Origin: Rhizophagus clarus
Taxonomy: Eukaryota; Glomeromycota; Glomeromycetes; Glomerales; Glomeraceae
Length of the DNA stretch: 64,000 nucleotides
Direction of reading: 5' to 3'
NCBI GenBank assembly: GCA_015698045.1
Contig: BLAL01000180.1
Span: 248,001-312,000, forward strand
The notes beneath the pieces were generated by a model. That model saw nothing but the letters and a program-made list of their open reading frames with translations, did not search any database and was not told the DNA's origin. This document shows, in pieces, positions 1 to 11,401 of the stretch (position 1 is the stretch's first letter; the number at the start of each line of letters is the position of its first letter). Position numbers and translations under genes: made by a program.

Positions 1-362
1 GATAGAAAATTTTTTTTGAAAGATTTTCTAAAAGTTTATATAAAAAGAATTTATATGAAATAAAGATTTTCAAAGTATTCATATAAAAAAAATTTATATA
101 AGATATCTTTAATAAAAAATTTTTTTGAGATTTTCTAGAAATTCATATAGGAAAAGTTTATATAGGATATCTGATAGAAAATTTTTTTGTGAAATTTTTT
201 AGGATTCATATAAAAAGGATTCATATAGAATTCTTTGATAGAAAATATTTTTTTAAAAAATTTTCTAAGAATTTATATAGAAAGGATTTATATAGGATAT
301 CTGATAGAAAATTTTTTTTTGAAAGATTTTTTAAAATTCATATAGGATATTTTTAATAAAAT
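1..362. repeat. A+T-rich degenerate satellite, ~60-bp unit
   Basis: Degenerate tandem units of about 60 bp carry the recurring words GATAGAAAATTTTTTTTG, AGATTTTCTAAAAGT and TTTATATAGAAAGAATTC. The same family recurs at 8380-8774 and 30836-31016. No coding potential. The array starts before the window edge. Confidence 0.85.
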
Positions 363-636
363 AAATGTGTATCTTATAAGAGATAATATGATTAAAATCT
401 AGTATGATGATAATATCACATAATTTACGTAATTTATATTTATTTATTAGCTTCTTACACTTTTGCTTTTTATACTTTATTCTTTACTAACTTTATTTTG
501 TTTTTTAGAACTTTTAACTTCTTTGATTTTACAATTAAAGTATGTTCAATATTATATAACTTTGATTTTATATTTCTTTTATTTCTTAATTTATTCTTAC
601 ATTCTATTCATTGCTTATATTTCATATTTCATTTTT
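363..636. other. Pyrimidine-rich left flank of the CACTA insertion
   Basis: A+T-rich DNA that becomes pyrimidine-rich on the plus strand from about 450 and ends in TTTTTTAG just before the CACTA element. Joined across the element, it continues into the pyrimidine-rich tract at 7592-8120. The open frames here are low-complexity (F, I, L, S) and are not considered genes. Confidence 0.6.
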
Positions 637-639
637 TAG

Positions 640-1096
640 CACTAGTCGAAAAAGGACAATTCGGCCTAAATTTGACCAGGTTGAATATAGGTCGAATGAT
701 GATCTAACCTATGTCAAATTGAGGCCGATTTTTTTGGCGCATTTAGGGTGCCAATCGTCTCAAATTTGGAAAGAAAATTCGACCATCATTTTACCTATAT
801 TAGGACATTATTACATATTTATTCGACCCTAAAAAAAACTATATTCGACTACTGTATATAATCCGAATATAATTGATAAATAGGTCGAACTAGAGGTTTT
901 TCAAGGTCGAATAATAAAGCATCATTTTGTATTTTATAAGCAAATAAAAACCATTTATTTTATATATATTGACGTATATAGTATATAGTAATATAAGATA
1001 ATTATATAAACCAACTCGCATATGATCAACCGTACAAAAAAAATATAAAATATCTAGTAATAATTATATAACCAAAAAAAATAAATATAAAATATA
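640..1096. promoter_or_regulatory. CACTA left terminal inverted repeat and subterminal repeats
   Basis: After the 28-bp terminal repeat, short words of the type GGTCGAAT / ATTCGACC and AATTCGGCC recur in both orientations down to about 915. Subterminal repeats of this kind are known binding sites of the accessory (TNPA-like) protein in plant CACTA elements. Binding here is inferred. The remainder to 1096 is A+T-rich and holds the 3' end of the accessory gene. Confidence 0.7.
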
Positions 1097-3420
1097 CTAA
1101 TAATATTCGTCTGCATCAAATATTTCATGGAGTTCTTCATCTTCCGTAGCCCTTTCTTTTCCTTTTCAGTTTTTTTCAGTTTTTTGTTGCTAATATGATA
1201 CAACATATGATATAAACAAAATTAATTAACAATATTTGTGATGTAAAAATATTAAAATAATTCAACTTACTGTTGTCGAGCTTTTGCCGATCTCATCCAA
1301 ATCTTCAGGTCTAGTTGAATTCATTTCTGCCAAATTTAACAAGAAATCTGAATATGGTTCTGTTAAATTTGGTTCTATTGGCACATGATCCTTGTAAGAT
1401 TGAATCAAATCATCAACCATGTCATCATATTCGCTAATGCCAATTGTTTTGTTTGTTTCATCTGTCTCGTACATTTTCATTTTATCGAGCGCCCATTCAG
1501 GCGCATTCTCGAAAGGTTTACTAGACATGAAGTAAATATCATCATTATAAATTCGCTCCCGTTGCTTTTTTGCGTGTTGAATATATTCTGCTTCAGGGTC
1601 TAATACGTCTCGTAATAGCTGTTTTAACTATTAAAACAAAGATAAACAAATATCGAATAAATATTAAAATAGGTTAGGAGCAGTAATCACTTTAATACCT
1701 CGTCTGAACGCCATGACCGATCATATACATGCAAGAACCGCTTATTATCAGGCAATTTCTGTCTTGAATCGTCTTCAGAATCTGATTGCTCAATGGAATG
1801 ACAATCATTCTGTACAAGCATTGGTAATAATTCGTCTTTATCAAATTCCTTTATGTTGGCGTCATTTTTTTCGTATAATTTTATTGCCGCCTTTACTCGT
1901 CTATTTTTTTTCTGTTGAATATATAAAGATTAATTTCAAATGACTAAAAAGAAGTGCATTAAAATAAAATACTGCTCACTTTGGACAATCGCGCATTCAT
2001 GTGCATCCTACGGTCAACTTTGTCTAATTGGCCTGATAGTTGTTTCCGTTATCTATCTCTTTTATGCTTGTGAATCGATTGTAACCAGTTCGACAATTGG
2101 GTTACAGATGGATTATAATGTCCACTCATCAACCTCTTTAATTCAGGTATCAATTTTTCGTATATCTTTGCTGTCTATTCACTAAAAGTCTTACCATAAT
2201 CCAACCAATATTCTTCAGGTATTTGACCTTTCAAGAGGTTCTTCATTTCGTCCTAAACAATAAGAGGAAATAATAAAAGCTGTATATATACATTAACACA
2301 ATTCGGCTGCAAATAGTCTTGTAAAATTCTTACTCTTGCAGCTGAAGCGGCAACTTCATCAGGCGATTTCTCTCTCAATTTTAATCTTTTATTGGAGCGT
2401 TTTGGTGAATATTGCTGCGGAAAATTGATAGTCTTTCAAGGTGTGCGAAGTTGCTTGAGCCGTTGAAGTTCTTCTTGGAGAGTTTTATTCTCTTCACATA
2501 ATTGGTTCGATTCATCACCAAAAATTTCATTAAACTGCCGTAGTAAGGAATTCTCCTTCTCGACCCTACGAATACAGTCTTGCAAATTATCTATTTTTCG
2601 TTTCATTTTTGATACTTTGACCTTTTTCTGATTCAATTCGTTCTGTAGTTGAAGGGTTTCATTTTTTAAATTTCCTAGCTCTAAATTACCTATTTTAAAT
2701 TATAAGGATATGTATCGAATCGTAATGAACAGATGTAATATAATAAATATTAAAATATAACAAAAAATTCAGTTTACCCACTTCTTCATTACTCGGTCGA
2801 ACATTTCTTGGTGCTCCTTCTTCGTGATGTGAATGGTAACTTTTTGGTACATTAATATTAGGATATCTTTTAATAATATCAGAAGTTTGTTGAGATTGAG
2901 TTTGAGTTTGACTTAATGAGGCTAAAATATCTTGCAAAACAACGAGTCTAAACGGAGCTGTAGTATTAGTATTTAGTGATGTTGGTGTTGAAGCAATATT
3001 TCGTGGTGTGGCAATATTTCGTGGTATAGATGAGGCGGTGGTATTAGTTGGTGTTGACGCTCGTGGTGTGGCAATATTTCGTGGTGTAGTATTAGTTGGT
3101 GTTGACGCTCATGGTGTGGCAATATTTCATGGTGTAGTATTAGTTGGTGTTGACGCTCGTGATGTGGCAATATTTCGTGATGTAGTATTAGCTGGTATTG
3201 ACGCTCGTGATGTGGCAATATTTCGTGGTGTAGTATTAGTTGGTGTTGACGCTCGTGATGTGGCAATATTTCGTGATGTAGATGAAACGGTGGTATTAGT
3301 TGGTGTTAGTGTTGAAGCAATATTTCGTGAAGGAGTTGATGTTGTATGTGGCGATGGTGTAGACGAACCAGCAATATCTGGTGAAGGAGCATTTGGTTTT
3401 GATGGTTTCTTACAAGCCAT
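1097..3420 (-). pseudogene. CACTA accessory gene (coiled-coil, acidic tail), six in-frame stops
   Basis: I join six exons on the minus strand: 3420-2778, 2689-2334, 2252-1980, 1911-1699, 1627-1271 and 1189-1097. All introns are GT...AG, and the exons sum to 1935 nt (645 codons) with phase kept at every junction. The protein would have a Thr/Ser/Pro-rich N-terminus made of 16-residue repeats, a Gln-rich stretch, a charged heptad-like coiled coil (exon 2), basic middle exons and an acidic tail ending DADEYY. In-frame stops occur at 3129, 3111 and 2438 (TGA), 2177 (TAG), 2051 (TAA) and 1168 (TGA), with no frameshift. I do not recognise the family. By position it is the counterpart of the second (TNPA-like) gene of plant CACTA elements, which is an inference. 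The divergent transposase gene starts 638 bp away. Confidence 0.75.
3008..3307. repeat. In-frame 48-bp minisatellite in the accessory gene
   Basis: Units starting GTGGCAATATTTC lie at 3068, 3116, 3164, 3212 and 3260, exactly 48 bp apart, after a 60-bp variant unit at 3008. On the minus strand each unit encodes 16 residues rich in Thr, Ser, Pro and Asn, so the array is a coding repeat. Two units carry CGA-to-TGA changes that stop the frame. Confidence 0.9.
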
Positions 3421-4057
3421 TATTATTTTAAAATTATTTTTATTTTTTATTATTATTTTTTAAAAAAGAAAAAAGGGCGATTTTTTTGTATGGAACAAGA
3501 AAATTGAACCACTATTTATATCTATTTCTTTACTATCAAATTAGACTTTTAATAATTAATGATCACAAACATTTGTATAAAATTAGACTTTCAATAGGCA
3601 TGATCAAATTAGACTTAAACTTTCGCATCAAATTAGACTTTTAATTAATTAAACATATATTAAACATATCAAATTAGACTTTCAATCATTAGCCGTTAAT
3701 GATCAGATTAGACTTAAACTTTCGCATCAAACTAGACTTTCAATTAATTGAACAGTTAAATCGCATTGAGTGCGTGGTATGGTATATATTTTATTTTTTA
3801 AATTTCAGTTTTCATTTAATTTTCTATTCAACTTCTTACGTCTAATTTTTCATATTTGAATTTGTCTATTTTGTTAATTATACCATCAATATCATTTTAA
3901 AACGGAATATAATCACAATATCACTAAAAATTTGACATCACTAAAAATTTGATATTAATAAAAAATCACTATTAATTAAATATAGCAAAGTATATTATAA
4001 CTTTATTCAACGTAAAAATCATATTACAACTTTATCGTATCTGACTTTTATCAAAAA
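3421..4057. promoter_or_regulatory. Divergent promoter region with seven iterated AAATTAGACTT motifs
   Basis: This is the only space between the two divergent CACTA genes. Seven copies of a motif close to CAAATTAGACTTTCAAT lie between 3538 and 3746 (near 3538, 3580, 3605, 3630, 3670, 3704 and 3728). Two are followed by AAACTTTCGCATC. All are in the same orientation. They could bind an activator or the element's own protein. The remainder is plain A+T-rich DNA. Confidence 0.6.
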
Positions 4058-7000
4058 ATGAAAAAAGGGAGAAGAAAACGCATTGCTGCTAATATCATAG
4101 ACAAATATAATAATCCTAGTTCATCGACCTCTGAACAAACATTTACTGAATTTACGATCAGAAAATCAAGAGAGAAATTTCTGTGCTTTTGCAGTCATTG
4201 TAATGGGAAAATGGTCGATCTGCGTACGAAGGAGGAACATGAGCAAATGAATGAGCAAATGACTTTTTTGGAACCATTAAATCGCGATAAGGCTCCAACG
4301 TCTCAAGAGTTAGTAGAACTGATTGATTCAACAATATCGTTAGCAGAACCACAAGATACGACAATGTCTATTGATACACATTCTGATAATGATACATATG
4401 AGGAACAGAAATATATATTTCTTTCACGCAAAAAAAAGGCAAAATCAGGCACATTTCGTCGTATCACTGAAGTTGAGCTAGTCGCTGAAGATTCCTCTTA
4501 TAATGTGCCAGCTGAATATGACACAGATGATATCTACACTAGTAAATCTTTGACACAAGAAGATTCTCCTAATGATGAAGATAATGATTTTTCAGATAAT
4601 TTTGAGAATTACTCTCATCCTATGTTCGACATACTGGATATTTCAGACACACCAGATATTTCAGAATTACCAACAGATGAATTAATTAAAGGGATTTTGA
4701 TATGGATTATGAAGTTCAGGTCGAGTCATAACATACCAAATACCACAATTGAAGAATTAATACAATTTATTAAAATAATATTGAAAGTATGTAAAAATAT
4801 CAATTACGAATCATTCCCAAATTCATTGTACATGCTAAGAAAAAAGTTAGGACTTTTTGATCGATTTACGCAGTTTGCAGCCTGCCAAAAATGCCACAAA
4901 TTATACAAAAAAGAGGAGATAATATCAAAAGATAATAATACCGTTATGAAATGCAGCCATGTCGAATTTTCAAATTCGGCTACAAAGAGATTAAAACAAT
5001 GTCGTACTCCTTTAGGGAAGAAAATTTTTTTAAATAATAGTATATCAATTGTTCCTGAATTAATTTATCCGGTCTCGAGTATACAACAGCAGCTTTCTAG
5101 TATGTTCAAGCGGCCAGGATTTGAAGAATTACTGCGGCATTGGACACGTCATTCAATAATTGACAATGTTCTATCAGATATTTATGACGGCCAAATATGG
5201 AAAAATCTTAAGGAATCGTCTGAACAAGGGTCAAATAACTTTTTCCGACCAGACAAGGCTGATGCTCATCTAGGATTAATGATAAATTTGGATTGGTTCC
5301 AGTTTTACGAAGGAATGATTTACAGTACAGGTGTAATATATGCAGTAATATGCAATCTACCTCGGGATGTTTGATTTAAGTCCGAAAATGTGCTTATACT
5401 CGGTATATTACCAGGGCCCGATAAGGTTAAATTGCATAAAGTTAATCATTATCTTTCGCCAATAATAACGGAATTAGAATCACTTTGGGAAGGCGTGAAT
5501 CTTAATCGCACTAATGAATGTCCAAATGGCAAAGATATTCAAGCTGCATTAATAATTGCTTTGTGCGATATTCCTGGAGCTCAAAAATTATGCGGGCATA
5601 TCTCTGCTCTCGCATCATGTCATCAATGCAAAAAATGGTGGCATAGTGGATATGAGCGACTAGTTTATCATAAAAGATCCAGTAGAGCATCGTCAAAAGG
5701 CTTTGGAATGACGACGATGCAAATCTAACGCAGAAAGAGAGAGATTCGTCAAGGTGAATGGCGTAAGGTGGTCTGAAATATTAAGATTCTCGTATTTTGA
5801 TCTAATTCGGTTTGTTGTTATAGATCCAATGCACTGCCTTTTTCTAGGAATCGCAAAATGGATAACAAAACGAATATGGATTGATGAAGATGTATTAACA
5901 GAAAAAGCTTTTCAATCAATTCAAAAGAAAATAAGCGAATTTAAGCTACCATCAGATTTGGAACGAATACCTGGTAAAATCCATTGCGGTGAAGGTTTTT
6001 CTAACTTTACCGCTGACCAATGGCGCAACTTTTTCCTAATATACGCCACTGTTGTGTTATGGAATCATCTTCCAAATAAAGATCGCAAAATTCTTACGTA
6101 TTTTGTAAGAGTTTGTACGATTTTAGTTAGACAAATTGTGGAGATTAACGATATGAAAGAAGCCCATGAACTTTTAGTAAAGATAATTAAATTGATCGAA
6201 GAGCATTATGGCAAAGGAAAAATAACGCCAAACCTCCACCTATCATTACATTTATATGAGTGCTCTTACGATTACAGACCCCTGTATTCGTTCTGGTACT
6301 TTAGTTTTGAACGAATGAATGGCGTATTAGGTAATTCAAATTTAAATTCATTTGCTATGTCGATTTTTCAAATTATATTATTCCATTAAGTAAAGATTAA
6401 TAATAAAATATTTATTAGGATCGTTGCCTAATAGCCACCGCCAAATTGAACCTGAACTAATGCGTCAATTGACAATCAAAACACAAATAAACGATATTAT
6501 CAGCTCAAGTTCAAAAGTAATCAGCATCGAATTACTCAATAAACGACCTTCTGTCAGTTCTCTTTCCAAATTTCCAACAAATGAAATGTATCAATTTTTG
6601 ATGAATTCCAGAAATATATTGGAATCACCAATTACTGGTTGCGAGGAATTTCCAGTATATTTTTAGCACCGCGATTCAAAGATATTCGTCTTGATGAACA
6701 AATCTACGATTTACTTATTGAATATTATAAGGATACATATGTAGATTCTATATTCAGAAAACCGTTCACGGAAAATTTACCCAATTCGATTATCGTTATC
6801 AACAAAGCGAATCGATATGGAAGATGTCAAATCGGTGCAGAAATTTTTGGATCTACTGCTGCAACACGACATATTAAGAGCTCATTTGTCTTAGCTAAAT
6901 TTATTAATCGTGATGAGAATAGCGTCGATACTTACCCAGGTCAAATCCAATTTTTTTTCGAACATAGCGTTCATTTATCCTTCCATAATTTGACACACAA

Positions 7001-7253
7001 ATTGGCTTACATCAAATGGCACAAACCGGCAAATTTGACATCCCGATTCCATTTCAGTATTGATGATGATGTCAAAACTTGTAACGTCGAATTATGGGAA
7101 GATAGTTTCTATTTGAGCAGTAGAGATAATATAATCCCAATACACAACATTTTAGGTCGGTTTATACCTGTAAAATACAAAAAATCAGATCGATCTAATG
7201 CCAAAGAATATTTAGCCGTTATTCCTATAAATAGAAAGTTCCATTTGCATTGA
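4058..7253 (+). pseudogene. CACTA transposase (Tnp2-like DDE), broken
   Basis: The predicted start is ATG 4058. Near the N-terminus is a zinc-ribbon-like cluster (CFCSHC, then a downstream His), followed by an acidic region and a conserved core with a NLDWFQFYEG-like block (about 5290), the block ILGILPGP (about 5395), a CDIPGAQKLCG block (about 5565) and the DPMHCLFLGIAKW signature (about 5830) of CACTA DDE enzymes. A GT...AG intron at 6331-6418 restores the frame (GVLG to SLPNSH). The copy is damaged: TGA at 5372-5374 where relatives have Arg, a disturbed reading frame around 5700-5755, and a 1-nt loss near 6655 that puts 6639-7253 in a new frame. The C-terminal part remains recognisable to the stop at 7253. 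The function would be cut-and-paste transposition in the nucleus. This copy should be inactive unless complemented. Confidence 0.9.
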
Positions 7254-7588
7254 TTTAATATAATATTTATACTAGTCCGAATTGTTTAAACATTTTTTAA
7301 CAAATATTGTATCATTGTTTTTTATTATACTTAATAATATTAATATAGTAAATATATTATAACCATTATTTAATATAGAAAAGTGAATACAATTTGGCCA
7401 TTATTCGTGTAAGGCTGAACATAGTTTAATTTTTATTATACGCAATTTGACCATCATTCAGTTAGATTGAATCAGAGTCAAATATAAATTGAATTGCATA
7501 TCATTACTAATTTAGGTCGATTTTTTTAAAAATTGGCCGAATCTAGGCCAGATTTTTTGGAGGCTGAATATTCCTTTTTCAACTAGTG
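7254..7588. promoter_or_regulatory. CACTA right subterminal repeats and terminal inverted repeat
   Basis: A+T-rich 3' region of the transposase gene. From about 7395 it carries diverged copies of the subterminal words seen at the left end (for example TTTGACCATCATTCAG, TTTAGGTCGATTTTTTT, TTGGCCGAATCTAGGCC), then the 28-bp terminal inverted repeat ending at 7588. Confidence 0.7.
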
Positions 7589-7591
7589 TAG

Positions 7592-8120
7592 GTCTTTTAG
7601 TTCTTTACTGCAGTTAAGGTATAATTTTTTTTTTGTTTATTATTTATATATAGTATATATTCTGTTTACTATTAACTATTTTATCTTTTGTCTTATAGGT
7701 TTGATTTTACTTGGTCTTTATTTTCTTTCTCTTGTTGTTTTTCTTTTATCTTACTTTTTTGTTTTATTTTTTCATTCTTTCTTCATTTTTCATTCTCTTT
7801 TTTATTTCCTTTTTATTTATTTCATTAAATTTCACCTTCCTATCATTTATTTCATCCCCTTCTGCTTCACTTTTATTTATTCCATTTTCCTTCCACTTCT
7901 TTTTATTTGTTTCATTTCACTTCACTTCTCCTCATTTATTTTATTTCATTTCACCTTCTATTCATTTTTTTATTTGCTTTACTACTCTTTTTATTTGTTT
8001 CATTCTCTTTTACTACTCATTTCTTTTTATTCACTTTCTTATTTATTTTATCTTTTTTACTCATGCATTTCCTTTTCTTTATTTTCTTTCTCTTCCCTAC
8101 TAAAAATAAATTTTTTTAAT
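7592..8120 (+). repeat. Pyrimidine-rich low-complexity tract with splice-like words
   Basis: Almost pure T/C on the plus strand, built from irregular TTTCATTTT / TTTTATTTATTT words. Long open frames here (7701-8123 and overlaps) are artefacts of composition. Before the tract lie ACTGCAGTTAAG|GTATAA and CTTATAG|GTTTG, which resemble 3' and 5' splice sites around tiny exons, as in element X and at 28430-29860. Confidence 0.6.
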
Positions 8121-8379
8121 TAATAATAAAACATGTGATATATTAAATTAATAAATTTTTAACTTAGTATTTAACTTGAGTATTTAACTTACAAATAAAA
8201 TTTTATTACATAAATTTAAATAAATGTTTTTTTATGAAAAAATTTTTTATTTATCATAATATTAAAAAAAAATTAGCCAATTAAAAAATTTAAATTAAAT
8301 CACATGAGATTTAAGCATTATACAGAGATTTAAAATATAAATTTACTCTTTTTAATAAATAGATTTTTTTTTATTTTTA
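8121..8379. other. A+T-rich spacer
   Basis: I see no gene or ordered repeat here, only A+T-rich DNA. Confidence 0.6.
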
Positions 8380-8774
8380 AGAGTTTATATAAGAAGAATA
8401 TCTGATAAAAAATATTTTTTTTTTTTTAAGAGATTTTTTAAGAGTTTATATAGAAAGAGTTTGTTTTTTTCAAGAGTTTATATGAAAAAAATTTGTATGG
8501 GATTTTTTGATAAAAAATTTTTTTTAAAAGATTTTCTAAAAGTTTATATAGAAAAAATTCATATGAAATATCTGATAGAAAATTTTTTAAGAAATTTTCT
8601 TAAAGTTCATGTGAGAAAAGTTTGTATGAGATATTTTAATAAAGATTTTTCAAGTGTTCATATAGTAAGGGTTTGTATAGGATATCTTTAATAAAAAATT
8701 TTTTTAAGAGATTTTCTAAAAGTTTGTATAGAAAGAGTTCATATAGAATATTTAATATAGATTTCTTTTTATGA
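8380..8774. repeat. A+T-rich degenerate satellite (left of the hAT insertion)
   Basis: Same ~60-bp unit family as 1-362 (AGTTTATATAGAAAGAG, GATAGAAAATTTTTT, AAGATTTTCTAAAAGTT). It continues at 30836-31016 after the 22-kb outer hAT, showing that the outer hAT inserted into this array. Confidence 0.85.
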
Positions 8775-8782
8775 AATTTTAT

Positions 8783-9198
8783 AAAGTTGCCTGCTGAAAC
8801 TAAAGAGTTTTGATATATCAAAATTGTCAAAACTATTTTGACGTTTTAACATTGGCTTTCTGATTTGTCAAAATGCCAAAATAGTTTTGACATGCTGAAA
8901 CAATTTTGACATTTTGACATTAGATATTATATGATATACTTATAGTTTTGGCATTCGTATAAATTTTTTTTTTTTTAAAAGATTGTCATCAAATTTTTAA
9001 CTTACTCTGTTTATACTTAATAATGTTTTATTATTTTGCAATTATTAATTATTATTATATATTTTGCAATTATTAATTATTATTACATATTTGTTATTAT
9101 TATATATTTGCAAGTATTAATTATTATTATATACACAAAAATAAAATTATTATTTTGACTGCTTCTGCGAAAACTAAGATTATTAATTTAACAAGGTG
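8783..9198. other. Outer hAT left subterminal region
   Basis: To about 8970 this holds inverted words around TTTTGACA / TGTCAAAA, which are probable decayed transposase-binding repeats. Then follows A+T-rich DNA with repeated TGCAATTATTAATTATTATTA blocks (about 9037-9130). No gene seen. Confidence 0.6.
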
Positions 9199-9891
9199 AT
9201 GTTAATTGCTGAATTGGTAGAGATAGTAAAGAAAAGGAATTTCTTTATTGAGCATTATCCCAATTTCATCTTCTATGTGTCAATATATTTGTTCTTTGTA
9301 CATTTTGTATTGTTGAAGCTGAAAAATTATGAATATAAATAAATGTAAATAAACTGATTAATCTCTTTAAACTTTATTACCTAGTCTATACCAAAAAAGA
9401 GTACTAAATTCTTTAAAATATTTCTCTCCTATATCAATATATCTACCCTGATCATTGTTCCACATAAAATAACATATATCCTATGTTAATGAAATATTGA
9501 TATTATATAAAATATTAATGTTATATAAAAAACATTTTTTTTATATCAATACAAGCTTACTTATATAATAATGAGATACAAAACTATTAAATTTTCTTTT
9601 ACATTAAATACCAGTAAAATCTGAATTTGCCACTCTATTAATTCTTCTAGTAACACTATCCCAGTATCTTCTTTTACTACGTCCAATTATTTGATAATAT
9701 TCCCTATTCCTATGTTTTCTTTGATCTATCAAAAGCCAGATCGTTTGTTCATTCCATTCAGATTCAGTATTATCAGTCATAGTATCATTAGTATTATTAT
9801 TAGAAATATGGGTGATAACATTAGTGTTAATGGCAGAAATATGAGGGTTAACAGTATTAATAGCATTAGAAAAGAAAATATTAAATAACAT
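9199..9891 (-). pseudogene. Outer hAT accessory gene, Myb/SANT-like protein
   Basis: The first exon (9891 to about 9612, ATG at 9891) encodes an Asn/Thr-rich leader and then a helical block: a Trp in ESEWNEQTIW, a basic RKHRNREYY, and a second Trp in RRYWDSVTRRIN. This resembles a Myb/SANT or trihelix DNA-binding domain. Possible further exons lie near 9483-9396 (open, with MWNNDQGRY) and near 9330-9200 (ending LYQFSN, with one TGA), after AG acceptors. The same block order occurs in the accessory gene of the inner hAT at 11402-12108, so the gene belongs to the element. Exon borders beyond the first exon are tentative, and the in-frame TGA makes it a likely pseudogene. Confidence 0.6.
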
Positions 9892-10497
9892 TTTTTAAAT
9901 TTAAATAGAAAATTTAGAAAATACTTCTGGAAAAAAAAGTTTTTATAACATATTTTTTGATTTACATATTATAAATTCAAAAAATCAAATTACACGATCA
10001 AAAAAAAATTTGAATTACATATTTGAAAAAAAAATTGAATTACATATTTGAAAAAAAAATTGAATTATATATTTGAAAAAAAAATTGAATTATGTGAAAA
10101 AAAATTGAATTATATATTTTCAAAAAAAAATCAGTTTAGCTTTTTTTAAATATTATTTTGTATGGATATTACAAATTACAATCAATCTAATCAAACTTGT
10201 ATCAAATTCGTATTAAACTTTTATTTGTTCTATATATTTATTATTAATTAAGATCATTAATTTTGAATCAATTATGATTAAATTCTCAATATTTTTATAT
10301 ATCACAAGTGTAATATTTTAATTTGTAAGTATAATAATAGCGTGAGAATAGTTTTGTATAATTTTGATTGTGTAATTTTTTAATCATTTCTTTTGATTCA
10401 AGAAATTCTGCAATGTAATTGTTATTACTCAAAAATTATTTTTCATGATGTAACATTTTTCTTAACAAAAAATAAATATTTTATTTTCTATAAAAAA
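9892..10497. other. Divergent intergenic region of the outer hAT with 25-bp tandem repeat
   Basis: Separates the accessory gene (minus) from the transposase (plus). About 9950-10135 is a short tandem repeat with the word ATATTTGAAAAAAAAATTGA in five or six units. The rest is A+T-rich. Promoters for both genes should lie here, but no clear motif is visible. Confidence 0.65.
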
Positions 10498-10848
10498 ATG
10501 ACTACTAATAAACGTAAAGAAGATCATCTGCAAAATGAAGTTTGTGTGATTTAGAAGGCTATGCAAGTAGAATTTGTAATTATTGTAAAAAAAATTTTAG
10601 CAGGAAAAATATGTCTGTATTGCAAGGACATATTACAATCATTATCCAAATGCTCCACCTTACTTAATTTGCAAGTATTAAAAATTATTTGAAAAGAAAG
10701 CAGATAAAAATAATAGTTTCTAATCAAACATCTTTACATGATTATCATGATACTGATGAACTACTTCCTTAAGGAAGAATTGATAGAATCAACAGAGTTT
10801 TATTAAAGTTCTTTATATGTTGTGAAATATCTTTTCATGTAGTTGAAT

Positions 10849-11020
10849 TTAAGGTTGCTTGCCGAAACCCATCTGGCCTAACGCGAAACGCCGAAACTCA
10901 TACATAGTGCCGAAATGCCGAAATGCCAAAATGCCGAAACTGCCGAAACTGTCGAAACTGTTTTGGCATTTCGGCAGTTTCGGCAGTTTCGGCATTTTGA
11001 CATAGTTTCGGCATAAGTAA
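10849..11020. promoter_or_regulatory. Inner hAT left subterminal repeats
   Basis: The words TGCCGAAAT, GCCGAAACT and their complements AGTTTCGGCA and ATTTCGGCA are stacked as an inverted repeat around 10960, so the strand can fold into a long hairpin. They are likely transposase-binding sites, repeated in kind at 15405-15604. Confidence 0.8.
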
Positions 11021-11401
11021 TACTAATATTTTAATAGAGTTTTGGCATATTTTCGTCATGTTAATAGTATCTGACAGATAAAAATTTATTTTTTAAAATT
11101 TAAATTATTTATTGTATTTATTATACGTAATCCAATGATAAAAACTAGCAATTAAATTCAAATTTATCACTAAAGAAATAAAATCCCAGTTAAAAAAGTT
11201 CACCATTTTATTTTTATTTTATTTAATTTTGATAAAAAAAAAATATTGATACTTGTTCGCTACTATTTTAAAAAATAGTACCCAGGCTGTACGACGTGGA
11301 CGTCAGTATCAATTCACAGCCCAAAAAAAATGTGAGTCTCCAGCCGATATTTGGTACGGACTGGGCCTAGCTACTCACTATAAAATAATATAATAAAATT
11401 A
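11021..11401. other. Inner hAT spacer with a small GC-richer inverted-repeat patch
   Basis: A+T-rich to 11265. At about 11266-11380 is a GC-richer patch bounded by TAGTACCCAGGCTGTAC and the imperfect complement GTACGGACTGGGCCTAGCTA, with GACGTGGACGTC in the middle. This could be a small MITE or a structured 3' region of the accessory gene. I cannot decide which. Confidence 0.4.

Larger units (their letters stand above)
640..7588. mobile_element. CACTA (CMC/EnSpm) DNA transposon, full length, 6949 bp
   Basis: The element begins CACTAGTCGAAAAAGGA and ends with the near-perfect complement TCCTTTTTCAACTAGTG. The first 28 bp of the two ends match at 24 positions. A 3-bp target duplication TAG lies on each side (637-639 and 7589-7591), as is usual for this superfamily. 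Inside are a plus-strand transposase gene (4058-7253) and a divergent minus-strand accessory gene (1097-3420), with subterminal repeats at both ends. Both genes are broken, so the copy is probably not autonomous, but its ends and target duplication are intact, which points to a fairly recent insertion. Confidence 0.93.

Noticed and set aside
3008-3463. Plus-strand ORF of Val/Gly/Asp repeats
   Set aside because: It is the shadow of the in-frame 48-bp minisatellite. The minus-strand frame has a start, correct phase into the next exons and continuity with the rest of the gene.
640-7588. Reading the CACTA locus as two host genes
   Set aside because: Terminal inverted repeats, a TAG target duplication and a Tnp2-like DDE protein show a transposon.
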